Numbered from the stretch's first letter, positions 18,101 to 26,130 are shown. The stretch: DNA of 64,000 nt from CAXMMR01 sp965198995 (GCA_965198995.1 CBDAQG010000002.1:248001-312000); one strand, 5' to 3'. Numbers and translations are program-made. Notes: a model not told the origin generated them from the letters alone.

Positions 18101-20099
18101 GGCGCTGGACGCCGCGCGCCACCTCGCGGGGGTGCCGGCGATCGACCTGCCGTTCGACGCGTTCGACGACGCCGCGGTGCTGGCCCGCACGGCGCTGCCG
18201 GCGACCCTGGCGTTCTGGCCGCCGCAGTCGGCTGGCCGCGTCAGCGATGCGTTCTCGGCGGCGCGCTGGATCATCGACCTGCTGCGCAGCCGGCGCGACC
18301 TGCGGCGGCGCTTTGCGCATGCGCTGGGCGACGGCGGGGCGGGTGCGTTCGCGGTCTGGCTCGACGGCGCGGGCGGGCGGTCGCTTGGCTTGCCCGAGGC
18401 GGCGCGTGGCGCCGTGCGGGAGGCGTTCGCGGCCAACCTTGCGGCCGAGCCGCGGCAGCTCTTCCTGTGGCGCAACGACGTGCGCGAGGCGTTTCCGCTC
18501 GGGCTGATGCCGGGCAGCCGGGGCGACCTCGCCTGCTGGATGCTGGGTCATGGGGTCACCGACGAGGGCCAGCGCCCGGAGGCGGCCTGGTGGTTCATCC
18601 TGTGCTGTCTGGAGGATCCGGCGGCCGAGCTGGTGCGCACCTACCGCTTCTCGCCCGCTTGGCAGCAGGCCCATCCGAGGGGGCTCACCGTGTTTGGCCG
18701 GGACGCGTTCTCCGGCTGGCTGGCGGAGCGTTACGGCCTGTCTGCGGACACCGTCTGGCTTGATCCCGCGGGCTGGCCGACGGGCCTGTCCGCCGCCGAC
18801 GAGCTGCGCCTCGCCTATGCCGCCGAGCCGGGCTGGCGGGCGGCGCAGCCAGCAGCGCTGGCCGATCGGGACAGTGCGGCGGCGCTGCTGCGCTGGCTCG
18901 CCGAACCGGAGGCCGGCCTGGCCGGGCCGGTGCGCGGCTGGTGCCGCGAGCGGCTGGCGGACGGCACCGCGGCGGCGCTGGCCGGGCTTGGCATCAACGT
19001 CGTCGGCCATTTCTGCTACCCGTCCGGCCTGCGCGTCTCGGCCGAGGCGATGTGCGGCGCGATGGAGCGGGCGGGCGTGGCCGTCTCCCGACGCGACGTG
19101 CGGACCGACCGGCGCGACGACCCGCACCATGCCGAGTTCGGCGGCCTGGAGCTGCACGACGTCACCCTGATCCACACCCAGGCCGAGCCGTTCTTCGACA
19201 CCTCGTTCGCCCGGGCCGACCTCGGCGAGCGGGTGCCGCGGACCTACCGGGTGGCCTATTGGTACTGGGAGCTGGACAGCGTGCCGGCCTACTGGGCGGA
19301 GAAGGCGCGCCAGGTCGACGAGGTCTGGGCCGCCACCGCCTTTGTCGCCGACGCGTTGCGCGGGGCGCTGGACCGGCCGGTGCACACGCTGTTTCCCGGC
19401 GTCCAGGTGGGGCGGTTCACGCCGCGGCGGCGCGGCGCCTTCGGGCTTGAGGGCGCCGAGCAGGGGCGCTTCACCTTCCTGTTCTCGTTCCACATGGGCT
19501 CGGTGATGGAGCGCAAGAACCCGTATGCGCTCGTCCGCGCCTTTCGCCAGGCGTTTCGCAACGACGAGCCCGTCGACCTCATCCTCAAGACCACCTCGTT
19601 CGGCCACGAGGCGCAGGTGCGGGCGCTGCGCGAGGCGGCCGAGGGTGCCAACATCCAGGTGCTGGAGCGGGTGACGAGCCCGGACGAGACGCTGTCGCTC
19701 ATCGATTGCTGCGACGCCTACGTCTCGTTGCATCGCAGCGAGGGGCTGGGGCTGACGATGGCCGAGGCGATGCTGCTCGGCAAGCCGGTGATCGCCACGC
19801 GCTACTCCGGCAATCTCGACTTCATGGACGACGCCAACAGCCTGCTGGTCGACTACAAGCTGGTGACGCTCGGCAAACCGGTGCCGCCCTACGACGCCGC
19901 GGCGCGGTGGGCGGAGCCGTCGGTGGATCATGCGGCGAAGCTGATGCGGCGGCTCTATGACAATCAGGGCTATGCGGCGGAACTCGGCGCGACAGCGCGG
20001 CGGGATGCGGAGCGGCGGCTGTCGCTGGACGCCGCGGGGCAGCGGTTTGCCCGGCGGCTTGAGGCGATCCGGCAGGAGCGGCGGGCGCTGCGCCCTTGA
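15108..20099 (+). CDS. giant methyltransferase / tandem GT2 / GT4 glycan-assembly protein
   Basis: A 1663-residue cytoplasmic fusion. Residues 45-245: class I SAM methyltransferase (LVELGTHSGISYAAF near 70; HVDGLHTYS and FHDTN follow). Residues 275-365: alpha-helical, Glu/Arg/Ala-rich, probably coiled coil. Residues 470-700: first GT2 domain with YADEDF near 584 and MPQFKPDW. Residues 724-960: second GT2 domain with VSVIIPNHDS, NNDIE (metal-binding DxD-like, near 812) and a GGFDEAYTVANSD acceptor block. Residues 1450-1640: GT4 domain with SEGLGLTMAEAMLLGKP near 1543. The ATG at 15108 has a GGGGAGGGG site about 9 bases upstream. Proteins like this build and cap cell-surface polysaccharides, often with methylated sugars. 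The middle region (about 970-1450) is not assigned. Confidence 0.9.
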   Translation: MLWKESPSSATVHAAQPTMPASPGIAALALPELDPLFRQAERLDHESAWFGHVPFAQWLVRAAQPRLLVELGTHSGISYAAFCRAVEAEGLATRCYAVDTWQGDAHVGALPEAVFADLERYNQARFGGFSQLLRCTFDEAAAKFADGSIDLLHVDGLHTYSAVRHDFDTWRPKLSDRAVVLFHDTNERLADFGVWRFWAEVAAEHPGFEFVHSHGLGVLCVGEAAPAAVRALAELSPRETAAVRGRFARLGERWEVESRALLLARDVAARDGHIDGLTQALRDATVRAGEAARLDTERAALDERLAAMEESLRVAASLRRANTELRASHQAEIDRVVRATDVRLAPLREQASHAAALEAALAAADRAPIRWFIVRFLRWHGRRVVKAAWWVITPWRMKRRFAEMRARAVVAMPAVPAVRVAMVAAPALAPPSPASSAEEAAYARWIADIEPLQQRGGAPPVVDGPAEPGVRFSLLIGLVEAPALLERTLASLRAQLDGRWEVLIATPDGQRRASERLASERVVGERQLRRVGVEPDWDRGAVLQHLLGQASGAWVAVLDAGDVLAGDALGVLDGAIAAVGDLAVLYADEDFLSADGRRVMPQFKPDWSPELLTAYNYFGRLAVLSRPLALAAGGFAAGAGAGAEWGLHLRLSAAAEAAGQRITRVSRVLCHRVAGGADRPAPGSLAAEQNRAVLAAHWRARGAAAGIETQPDGTQRSRWASADTLVSVIIPNHDSPDMLRRCVTGLLEGTGHRRVELIIVENNSTDPRTAALYGELQARAVRVVRHDAPFNYSAACNRGAAVATGALLLFLNNDIEVVEPGWLGEMVRVAELPGVGIVGAKLRYPDGTLQHAGVAVGIHLYGLMFNRGDEAAWGVFGSPNTTRNWLAIMGACQMVRREVFDRVGGFDEAYTVANSDVALCLRAYKAGWRTVYTPWAVLVHHEGATRGHTNPAADMARSAREVARLGVESDPFLHPELSGFFAVPRLRVAAEPSLRDVLALDAARHLAGVPAIDLPFDAFDDAAVLARTALPATLAFWPPQSAGRVSDAFSAARWIIDLLRSRRDLRRRFAHALGDGGAGAFAVWLDGAGGRSLGLPEAARGAVREAFAANLAAEPRQLFLWRNDVREAFPLGLMPGSRGDLACWMLGHGVTDEGQRPEAAWWFILCCLEDPAAELVRTYRFSPAWQQAHPRGLTVFGRDAFSGWLAERYGLSADTVWLDPAGWPTGLSAADELRLAYAAEPGWRAAQPAALADRDSAAALLRWLAEPEAGLAGPVRGWCRERLADGTAAALAGLGINVVGHFCYPSGLRVSAEAMCGAMERAGVAVSRRDVRTDRRDDPHHAEFGGLELHDVTLIHTQAEPFFDTSFARADLGERVPRTYRVAYWYWELDSVPAYWAEKARQVDEVWAATAFVADALRGALDRPVHTLFPGVQVGRFTPRRRGAFGLEGAEQGRFTFLFSFHMGSVMERKNPYALVRAFRQAFRNDEPVDLILKTTSFGHEAQVRALREAAEGANIQVLERVTSPDETLSLIDCCDAYVSLHRSEGLGLTMAEAMLLGKPVIATRYSGNLDFMDDANSLLVDYKLVTLGKPVPPYDAAARWAEPSVDHAAKLMRRLYDNQGYAAELGATARRDAERRLSLDAAGQRFARRLEAIRQERRALRP

Positions 20100-20161
20100 C
20101 CGGTCGCACACAAGCGCGCAAGTGCGCGACGGAGCCACAAGCTCCGGATGCCGATGGTTGG

Positions 20162-20236
20162 TGGGGCGTCGCCAAGCGGTAAGGCAACGGATTTTGATTC
20201 CGTCATTCGGAGGTTCGATCCCTCCCGCCCCAGCCA
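20162..20236 (+). tRNA. tRNA-Gln (anticodon UUG)
   Basis: A complete cloverleaf with a 7-bp acceptor stem TGGGGCG/CGCCCCA, an anticodon stem ACGGA/TCCGT with loop TTTTGAT giving anticodon UUG, and a T arm GGAGG-TTCGATC-CCTCC. The discriminator G and the 3' CCA are encoded in the DNA. Reads CAA (and probably CAG) codons. Confidence 0.97.
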
Positions 20237-20265
20237 GGCCGCGACCGGTTAATGAGAAGAGACAA

Positions 20266-20461
20266 GGCCAGGGCTCTGCCCTGAACCCGCTGGGGGCGGC
20301 GCCCCCAGACCCGCATCCGTTGGAGTCTAGGCGGCTCTTTCTTGCTTGGCGAAGCCACTCAATCCGGCTTCCCACGCCACCGGCCTCTCCAGGAGTGATG
20401 GATAAGGAATGGATTTTAAAGGCTCCGCCTTTAATGGGGTCCAGGGGCAAAGCCCCTGGCC
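20266..20461. repeat. family B composite palindromic element (copy B4)
   Basis: Begins GGCCAGGGCTCTGCCCTG and ends CCAGGGGCAAAGCCCCTGGCC. Inner modules are TGGGGGCGGCGCCCCCAGACC, a GCTTGGCGAAGCC stretch also seen in copies B11 and B13, and GGATTTTAAAGGC/GCCTTTAATG. Lies between tRNA-Gln and the convergent membrane protein gene. Confidence 0.75.
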
Positions 20462-20468
20462 TTCCTGC

Positions 20469-20981
20469 CTAGGCGGTGCCGTGACTGAACACGCCGCGGG
20501 TGGCGCGGCGGCGGGCGGCTGGGGGGCGGGGCTGGCAGGAGACCATGTAGAGCCCGGCGACGAAGGCGATGTTGGAGAGCGCTGACAGGCCGTTTGCCAG
20601 GGCGGCGTCGGCGCCGTCCAGCAGGCTGCTGATCACGCTCCAGAGCGCGAAGCCGAGGCCGAACAGTCGCAGGGCCTGGTAGAGCAGCCGCAGCGGGTTC
20701 AATCGGCCGGTTTGCACGAGGGTGCGCTGGCGGCCGATATGGACGTAGAACCAGACGCCGCAGGCGCAGCTCAGCCCGTCATACAGCCCGGTCCAGGCAT
20801 CGAGCATGCCGGCGACGTAGAGGGCGAGGTCGGCGGCGAGCTGGAACACGACGGCGCCGAGCTGCAGGCTCAGCCCGACGTCGAACGCCGACGGGCTTTC
20901 GTCCAGCCGGTCGGCGAGCGGCTGGAACACCCGGTCGAGCAGCCAGATGTCGGCGCGGTTGAGGCTGTCGGCGAACCTCAT
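20469..20981 (-). CDS. small membrane protein of unknown function
   Basis: A 170-residue protein with several hydrophobic stretches (LGAVVFQLAADLALYVAGML, FGLGFALWSVISSLL, LSNIAFVAGLYMVSC), so probably three or four membrane segments, and an Arg-rich C-terminus. No family motif recognised. The ATG at 20981 was chosen; further upstream in-frame starts add a low-complexity Arg/Pro stretch typical of non-coding frames in this DNA. It is divergent from the next gene. Confidence 0.65.
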   Translation of the reverse strand: MRFADSLNRADIWLLDRVFQPLADRLDESPSAFDVGLSLQLGAVVFQLAADLALYVAGMLDAWTGLYDGLSCACGVWFYVHIGRQRTLVQTGRLNPLRLLYQALRLFGLGFALWSVISSLLDGADAALANGLSALSNIAFVAGLYMVSCQPRPPAARRRATRGVFSHGTA

Positions 20982-21153
20982 GGTCAGCGTCCGTCTGCGT
21001 CGCGGCCGGCACGGTCGTGCCTGTCCATCGTGCCCGTCATGACGCTGGGATAGCGGCGTGCGGGGTGCGGCGTCCACAGTTTGGGCGGGGCGTTTGTGCG
21101 GCCGGCCTGTCGCACCTATGCTCGGCGCGGTCATCGCCAGCCGGATCACCCGA

Positions 21154-22149
21154 ATGAGCAGCAGCACCGTGATCCCAGCCGAGCCCCCGCCCGTGGAGAC
21201 CGGCGTGAGCGAGGCCGCCCGCATCATGGGCTGCTTCGAGAGCCTGGGCGACACCTGCGAGTTCGGCTTTGCGCAGCGCCACTTCGGCATCGAGCCGATC
21301 GGGCTGCTGCGCTGGGCCGGGGCGCCGCTGCCGGGGCTGCTCGATGCGCTGGGCGCGCGGTTTGCCGGCCTGTATCGCCGCGACGACCTGGTGGTGATCG
21401 ATGGCGGTTCGGTGCTCGACCGTAAATATGATCTGCGCTTTCATGCCGGACCCTACACGAATGACGGGCTGAGCGGGCAGCGCGCCGTCGACTGGAGCGA
21501 GGCGGCGATGGCCGCGCATGCGCGCGAGCAGCGCCATATCGGCTTCCTGCTGCGCACCACGCTCGACACGCTGGCCAGCCGCAGCCGGATTTTCGTCTAC
21601 AAGACCAATGCGGGGCTCGAGCTGTTCGACGTGCTGCAGCTCAAGGCGGCGCTTGACCTGTATGGTCCGCAGCGGCTGCTCTGCGTGGTGCCCGAGGCGC
21701 CGACGACGCCGGCCGGTGCGGCGAGGCTGATCGCCGCCGGCGTGAAGGTGGCCGGCATCACCCGCTTTGCGCCCTACACCTGCCAGGATGATATCGACGC
21801 TGATTGCTGGCTGACGCTGTGCGCCAGCGCGCTGGAGGGCGATTGGGGGGACGGGGCGGCGATGCCGCCGGAGCCGGCTGCGGGCGGCGAGACGGCGGCG
21901 CGGCCGCTGGCGTTCGAGCCGACCGACACCGGGGCGATGGTCTACGAGCCGACGCTGGCGCGGGCGCTGGCAACGGCGATCTACCAGGTGCTGCTGCTGC
22001 GGCCGCCCGACGATGGCGGCCTGCGCGTGCTGGCCGGCAGCCTGAGCGCCGGGCAGCGCAGCATGGAGGAGGCGATGATCTCGGCGCTGGAAAGCCCGGA
22101 GTTCGCCGCGCTGGCGCCGCGCTTTTTGGCGCGTTATGCGAGGAAGTAA
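21154..22149 (+). CDS. LGDxCEFG-type protein with a DUF4214-like C-terminus
   Basis: A 331-residue protein. The N-terminal block CFESLGDTCEFGFAQRHFG followed by GLLRWA recurs in uncharacterised proteins that I associate with polysaccharide loci in alphaproteobacteria; the function is unknown. The middle (HIGFLLRTTLDTLASRSRIFVYKTN, QRLLCVVPEAP) is compatible with an alpha/beta fold. The last 60 residues (AIYQVLLLRPPDDGGLRVLA, then ESPEFAAL) resemble DUF4214 units, which often sit on surface-associated or glycan proteins. The ATG at 21154 is preferred; one 36 bases upstream is possible and there is no clear ribosome binding site. Ends right at a family A repeat. Confidence 0.65.
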   Translation: MSSSTVIPAEPPPVETGVSEAARIMGCFESLGDTCEFGFAQRHFGIEPIGLLRWAGAPLPGLLDALGARFAGLYRRDDLVVIDGGSVLDRKYDLRFHAGPYTNDGLSGQRAVDWSEAAMAAHAREQRHIGFLLRTTLDTLASRSRIFVYKTNAGLELFDVLQLKAALDLYGPQRLLCVVPEAPTTPAGAARLIAAGVKVAGITRFAPYTCQDDIDADCWLTLCASALEGDWGDGAAMPPEPAAGGETAARPLAFEPTDTGAMVYEPTLARALATAIYQVLLLRPPDDGGLRVLAGSLSAGQRSMEEAMISALESPEFAALAPRFLARYARK

Positions 22150-22247
22150 GGGGTTCTTTTTTGAAAAAAAGAACCAAAAAACTTTTGCTCGTTAGAGGCG
22201 CGTCAGCGGAGCGAGAGTTTTTGCTTCTTTTTTTAAAAAAGAAGCGC
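22150..22247. repeat. family A paired-hairpin repeat (copy A2) between convergent genes
   Basis: Left hairpin 22152-22175 (GGTTC...GAACC), then AAAAAACTTTTG, a GC-rich core and GAGTTTTT, then right hairpin 22223-22245 (GCTTC...GAAGC). The stop codon of the convergent monooxygenase lies inside the right hairpin (22233-22235). Probable bidirectional terminator. Confidence 0.8.
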
Positions 22248-23564
22248 TTTCTTTTTCCCAAAGAGTTTTTCTCTGAGAGTTCCTTCCGCATAGTCCTTCT
22301 TGAACCGGCCGCGTCTTTGTAGTTCCGGCACCAGCAGGTTGGCGACCTGTGCAAATGTTTCGTGGGCGACGACGTAGCAGAGGTTGAAGCCGTCGATGCC
22401 GCTCGTGTCCGCCCAGTGCAGCATGGCGTCCGCGACGTCGGCGGAATTGCCGACGAAGACCGGGCCGATGCCGCCGATGGCGACGTGCTCGGCGACGTCG
22501 CGCACCGTCCATTGGCGGTCCGGGTCGGCGCGGGTGATGTTGTCCATGGCCGAGCGGCCGGCATCGTTCTCGATGTGGCGGATGATCGCGTCGAGCGGGT
22601 AGTGGGAGAGGTCGACGCCGATCCAGCCGGACATCAGCGCCAGGGCGCCGACATGGCTGACATGGGCGCGATACTCGTCGTGCAGGGCGCGCGCTTGCCC
22701 GGTGGTTTCGGCGACGATCACGGTGGCGAGGGCGAAGATGGCGACGTCCGTGCCGGTGCGGCCGGCAGCGGCGACCGCCTCGCGCAGGCCGGCGACGCGG
22801 GGGGCGATGACCTTGACGGACGGGCCGGAGACGAAGGCGCACTCGGCGTAGCGGGCGGCGAAGGCGCGGCCGCGGGGCGAGCTGCCGGCCTGGTACAGCA
22901 CCGGCGTGCGTTGCGGCGAGGGCTCGCAGAGGTGCATCGCGTCGAGCCGGAAGTAAGGGCCGTCGTGGCGGATGCGGTGCACGCGGGCGGGGTCGGCGAA
23001 GCGGCGGGTCGCGCGGTCGCGCAGGACGGCGCCGTCTTCCCAGCTCTGCTCCCAGAGCTTCAGGACCAGCGCCATGTAGTCCTCGGCGACGTCGTAGCGG
23101 TCATCATGCGCGACCTGACGGTCGCGGCCGGCGGCCCTAGCGGCGCTGTCGAGATAGCTGGTGACGATGTTCCAGCCGATGCGGCCGTCGGTGAGGTGGT
23201 CGAGCGTGCTCATCCGGCGGGCGAAGGGGTAGGGCGGCTCGTAGCTGAGCGAGGCGGTGACGCCGAAGCCGAGGTGGCGGGTGACCGCGGCCATGGCGGG
23301 GACGACCAGCATGGGGTCGCCGACCGGCACCTGCACCGCGTGCTCGACGGCGGCGTCGGCGCGGCCGGCATAGACGTCGTAGACGCCGAGCACGTCGGCG
23401 AGGAACACGCCGTCGAAGCGGCCGGCCTCCAGGATGCGGGCGAGGTCGGTCCAGTAATCGAGGCGGCGGTAGTCGGTTGAGCGGTCGCGCGGGTGGGTCC
23501 ACAGGCCGGGCGATTGGTGGCCGACCGTATTCATGGCGAAGGCGTTGAGGCGGAGCTCACGCAA
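22233..23564 (-). CDS. NtaA/SnaA/DszA-type FMNH2-dependent monooxygenase
   Basis: A 443-residue luciferase-like flavin monooxygenase. Characteristic blocks are LRLNAFAMNTVGHQSPGLWTHPRD, ILEAGRFDGVFLADVLGVYDVY, LTDGRIGWNIVTSYLDSAAR, VLYQAGSSPRGRAFAA and DGFNLCYVVAHETF. Relatives oxidise nitrilotriacetate, pristinamycin or sulfur compounds; the substrate here is not evident. The first family block begins straight after the TTG at 23564, and the first ATG (23534) would cut into it, so I take the TTG. It follows the small upstream gene by 9 bases. The last 10-12 residues (LFGKKKALLF) come from the family A repeat, where the stop sits, and probably are not part of the ancestral fold. Confidence 0.88.
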   Translation of the reverse strand: MRELRLNAFAMNTVGHQSPGLWTHPRDRSTDYRRLDYWTDLARILEAGRFDGVFLADVLGVYDVYAGRADAAVEHAVQVPVGDPMLVVPAMAAVTRHLGFGVTASLSYEPPYPFARRMSTLDHLTDGRIGWNIVTSYLDSAARAAGRDRQVAHDDRYDVAEDYMALVLKLWEQSWEDGAVLRDRATRRFADPARVHRIRHDGPYFRLDAMHLCEPSPQRTPVLYQAGSSPRGRAFAARYAECAFVSGPSVKVIAPRVAGLREAVAAAGRTGTDVAIFALATVIVAETTGQARALHDEYRAHVSHVGALALMSGWIGVDLSHYPLDAIIRHIENDAGRSAMDNITRADPDRQWTVRDVAEHVAIGGIGPVFVGNSADVADAMLHWADTSGIDGFNLCYVVAHETFAQVANLLVPELQRRGRFKKDYAEGTLREKLFGKKKALLF

Positions 23565-23573
23565 GCCGGTGGA

Positions 23574-23891
23574 TCACCGGAAGGCGGCGCCGGAGAAGAC
23601 CTGGGCGTCGCGGTTATCCTGCATCAGGCGGGCGAAGCCGGGGATGGTTTCGAAGTTGAGGCCGTGCGGGACGCCGGTTTCGGGGTCGGGCGTGATCTTG
23701 GCGTAGGTCTCGGAGCTGAACTTTTCCCATTTGCCGGCGGGCTTCTTCACCTCGACGGCGACGACGGTGGCGCGCAGCACCAGGCGCACGATCGCTTCCT
23801 GGCGGGAGGAGGGCTTCATCAGGCTGGGGCAGCCGGCGCTCATCTGCCAGCCGTTCGCGAGCGCCCAGTCGGTGATTTCCTGTTTGGTCAA
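23574..23891 (-). CDS. small conserved-looking protein of unknown function, paired with a flavin monooxygenase
   Basis: A 105-residue soluble protein (ITDWALANGWQMSAGCPSL, IVRLVLRATVVAVEVKKPAGKW, FETIPGFARLMQDN). Mixed alpha/beta composition and ordinary amino-acid use argue that it is real, but I recognise no family. It seems to start at the TTG at 23891, whose upstream side is already the family A hairpin, with no clear ribosome binding site. It is followed after 9 bases by the monooxygenase, so the two are translationally close and possibly functionally linked. Start uncertain. Confidence 0.6.
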   Translation of the reverse strand: MTKQEITDWALANGWQMSAGCPSLMKPSSRQEAIVRLVLRATVVAVEVKKPAGKWEKFSSETYAKITPDPETGVPHGLNFETIPGFARLMQDNRDAQVFSGAAFR

Positions 23892-24010
23892 AGAAAAAGT
23901 TCTTTTTTGAAAAAAAGAACCAAAAAACTTTTATTCGTTAGAAGAGTCACCTGGTCTGCTTTCTTAATTGGTAAAAGTTTTTTGCTTCTTTTTTTCAAAA
24001 AAGAAGCGCT
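23892..24010. repeat. family A paired-hairpin repeat (copy A3) between co-directional genes
   Basis: Left hairpin 23899-23920 (GTTCTTTTTT/AAAAAAGAAC), CAAAAAACTTTT, core, AAAAGTTTTTT, right hairpin 23994-24007 and flanks (GCTTC...GAAGC). Here both neighbouring genes run on the minus strand, so it would end the cytochrome b561 transcript and leave the downstream pair to another promoter. Confidence 0.78.
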
Positions 24011-24016
24011 TTCTTC

Positions 24017-24571
24017 CTAGGACCACATCCGCTGAATTTCAGCCTGTTTATCAACAAACTGGTGCTTCAGCGCGCCAAGAACGTGCAGTGCCACAAGCGC
24101 ATACAGACCATACGCCAGATAGGCGTGCACGGCGAACCATTGCGCGTGCACCCGCTCCTTGACCGCCGGGTCGAGCGCCATGATCGGGGCGATGCGGGGC
24201 CAGGGGACGAGGCCGAACAGGCGCAGCGGGTGGGCGGGGGCGTCCTTGAAGGCGGAGTCGTGGATCCAGCCGGAGAGCGGCAGGCCGAGGATCAGGCCGT
24301 AGAGCACCAGGTGGGCGGCGTGGGCGCCGCGGCGTTCGAGGCGCGGCACCTCGGGCGGGAGCGGCGGCGGGCGGTGCGACAGGCGCCACAGGATGCGCAG
24401 CAGCACGAGGCCGAGCACGGTGATGCCGATCGATTTGTGGGTGTCGATTGCGGGGCGGACCAGGCTGTCGGGCAGGGAGCCGATGGTCCAGACCAGCATG
24501 AGGTTGCCGATGATCAGCGCGGCGACGAGCCAGTGCAGCGCCATCGCCGTGCGCGTGTAACGATCAGCCAT
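24017..24571 (-). CDS. cytochrome b561 family membrane protein
   Basis: A 184-residue, four-helix inner-membrane b-type cytochrome of the YceJ/CybB group. It starts with the typical RYTRTAMALHWLVAALI; His13 and His45 (DTHKSIG) and two His in the last helix region (FAVHAYLAYG, LVALHVLGALKHQF) are the likely haem ligands. These proteins pass electrons between quinone and periplasmic partners (superoxide reduction has been shown for E. coli CybB). The ATG at 24571 follows GGGAG. Divergent from the next glycosyltransferase. Confidence 0.9.
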   Translation of the reverse strand: MADRYTRTAMALHWLVAALIIGNLMLVWTIGSLPDSLVRPAIDTHKSIGITVLGLVLLRILWRLSHRPPPLPPEVPRLERRGAHAAHLVLYGLILGLPLSGWIHDSAFKDAPAHPLRLFGLVPWPRIAPIMALDPAVKERVHAQWFAVHAYLAYGLYALVALHVLGALKHQFVDKQAEIQRMWS

Positions 24572-24675
24572 GATGCTCCCTCAAGCCGGCCCCGCGTGCA
24601 AACCCGCGGCCGTGCGCTACATGGAGAATGCCGCGGCGATCAGCCGGCGCAAGGACTTGCGGGAGCTTTTCGACG

Positions 24676-26130
24676 ATGACGGCGGCGACGATCGTGCAGG
24701 ACCTCGCCCGCCGGCGCCATCTGACCTCGCCGCGATACAGCCCGCCGGCGCGGCCCTGGGCCAGCGGGATCATCCATGGGGCGGCGCTGCTGCTGTGGGT
24801 GCTGCTGTTCGCGCGCGCCTTTGGGCGGCAGGGGCTGTTCGCCTGGTCGGCGGGCCTCGCCTATGTCGGCTACGACGCGATCCTGATCGTGTTCGTCTTC
24901 GTCCAGACGCTGGCGCTGCTGCGGCCGGCCAGGGCCGGGCGGCCGGGCGGGGCGCCGGCGGCGATGACGGTGATCGTCGCGGCGCATGACGAGGCGCGGG
25001 CGCTGCCCGTGACGCTGGCGGCGCTGGCGGCGCAGAGCCGGCCGGCCGAGGCGATCCTGATTGCCGATGACGGCTCCTCGGACGGCACGGCGGCGCTGCT
25101 CCGCGGCCGCTACGGGCTTGTGGCGCCACCGCTGGGGCTGATCAGCGAGCCCAGCCCGACGCATCCCTCGCTGCGCTGGCTGCGGCTGCCGCATGGCGGC
25201 AAGGCGCAGGCGCTGAACGTCGCCTGCACGCTGGCCGAGACCGAGCTGGTGCTGACGGTGGATGCCGACACGCTGCTCGAGCCGCAGGCGCTGGCGGCGA
25301 TGTCGGACGCGTTTGCCGCCGATCCGGGGCTGGTCGCGGCGACCGGGGTGCTGAGCCCCGTGTGCGGCCGCTCGGCCTCCGGGCGGGTGCTGCAGTGGTT
25401 CCAGACCTACGAGTATGTGCGCAATTTCCTCTCGCGCTACGCCTGGATGCGGGCCGAGGGGCTGCTGCTGATCTCCGGGGCGTTCGCCTGCTATCGGCGG
25501 GCGCCGCTGCTCGCGGTCGGCGGCTTCGACCCCGACTGCCTGGTCGAGGATTACGAGCTGACGCACCGGCTGCGCGACCAGGCGGTGCGGCAGGGCGAGG
25601 ATTGGCGCACCGCGGTGGTGGGGGCGGCGCAGGCGCGCACCGATGCGCCGGGCACGGCGGCGGCGTTTCTCGGCCAGCGGCGGCGCTGGTTCGGCGGCTT
25701 TCTGCAGACCCAGCTCTGGTATCGCCACATGGTCGGCAATGCGCGCTACGGCCGGATGGGGCTGATGATGCTGCCGGTGAAGGCGATCGACACGCTGCAG
25801 CCGCTCTACGGGCTGACCGGTGCGGTGCTGCTGGTGGCGAATTTGGTGCAGGGGCGGCTGGTACTGGTTGGCTCGATCCTGGGGGTGATCGGCGCCAAGA
25901 TCGCCTTCGACCTGTGCTTTCATCTGTGGTCACTGCTGCTGTATCGCCGCTGGCTCGGGCGGCCGACCGGGCTTGGGGCGGGTGCGGCGGTGCTGGCGGC
26001 GCTGGTCGAGCCGTTCAGCTTTCAGTTGCTGCGGCATGCCGGGGCGGCGCTGGGGTGGGTTTCTTTTTTGACCAGGACGGCGTCCTGGGGGACTCAGCAG
26101 CGGCTCGGGATCGTTGCGGAGGTGAAGTAA
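24676..26130 (+). CDS. membrane-bound processive family 2 glycosyltransferase
   Basis: A 484-residue enzyme with two N-terminal membrane segments, a cytoplasmic GT-A domain and C-terminal membrane segments. Catalytic motifs are ADDGSSDGT, the DxD VDADT, the base-containing EDYEL and QRRRW (the QxxRW signature of cellulose-synthase-like and PgaC-like enzymes). It makes or extends an extracellular beta-linked polymer from nucleotide sugar; product unknown. The ATG at 24676 has GGGAG about 10 bases upstream. No BcsB or PgaB partner is nearby. Confidence 0.88.
   Translation: MTAATIVQDLARRRHLTSPRYSPPARPWASGIIHGAALLLWVLLFARAFGRQGLFAWSAGLAYVGYDAILIVFVFVQTLALLRPARAGRPGGAPAAMTVIVAAHDEARALPVTLAALAAQSRPAEAILIADDGSSDGTAALLRGRYGLVAPPLGLISEPSPTHPSLRWLRLPHGGKAQALNVACTLAETELVLTVDADTLLEPQALAAMSDAFAADPGLVAATGVLSPVCGRSASGRVLQWFQTYEYVRNFLSRYAWMRAEGLLLISGAFACYRRAPLLAVGGFDPDCLVEDYELTHRLRDQAVRQGEDWRTAVVGAAQARTDAPGTAAAFLGQRRRWFGGFLQTQLWYRHMVGNARYGRMGLMMLPVKAIDTLQPLYGLTGAVLLVANLVQGRLVLVGSILGVIGAKIAFDLCFHLWSLLLYRRWLGRPTGLGAGAAVLAALVEPFSFQLLRHAGAALGWVSFLTRTASWGTQQRLGIVAEVK

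Noticed and set aside
20162..20236. tRNA-Gln as an integration site for a mobile element
   Set aside because: No integrase, no second copy of the tRNA 3' end and no foreign-looking island follow it; only a family B repeat.
15588..20450. A 1620-codon open frame on the minus strand opposite the giant glycosyltransferase
   Set aside because: Its product is Arg/Pro/His/Gln-rich low complexity, the normal antisense shadow of a high-GC gene; the plus strand has clear domains.
24628..24675. Longer start for the membrane GT2 enzyme
   Set aside because: The extra 16 residues (PRRSAGARTCGSFST) look like leader sequence, and the ATG at 24676 has GGGAG upstream.
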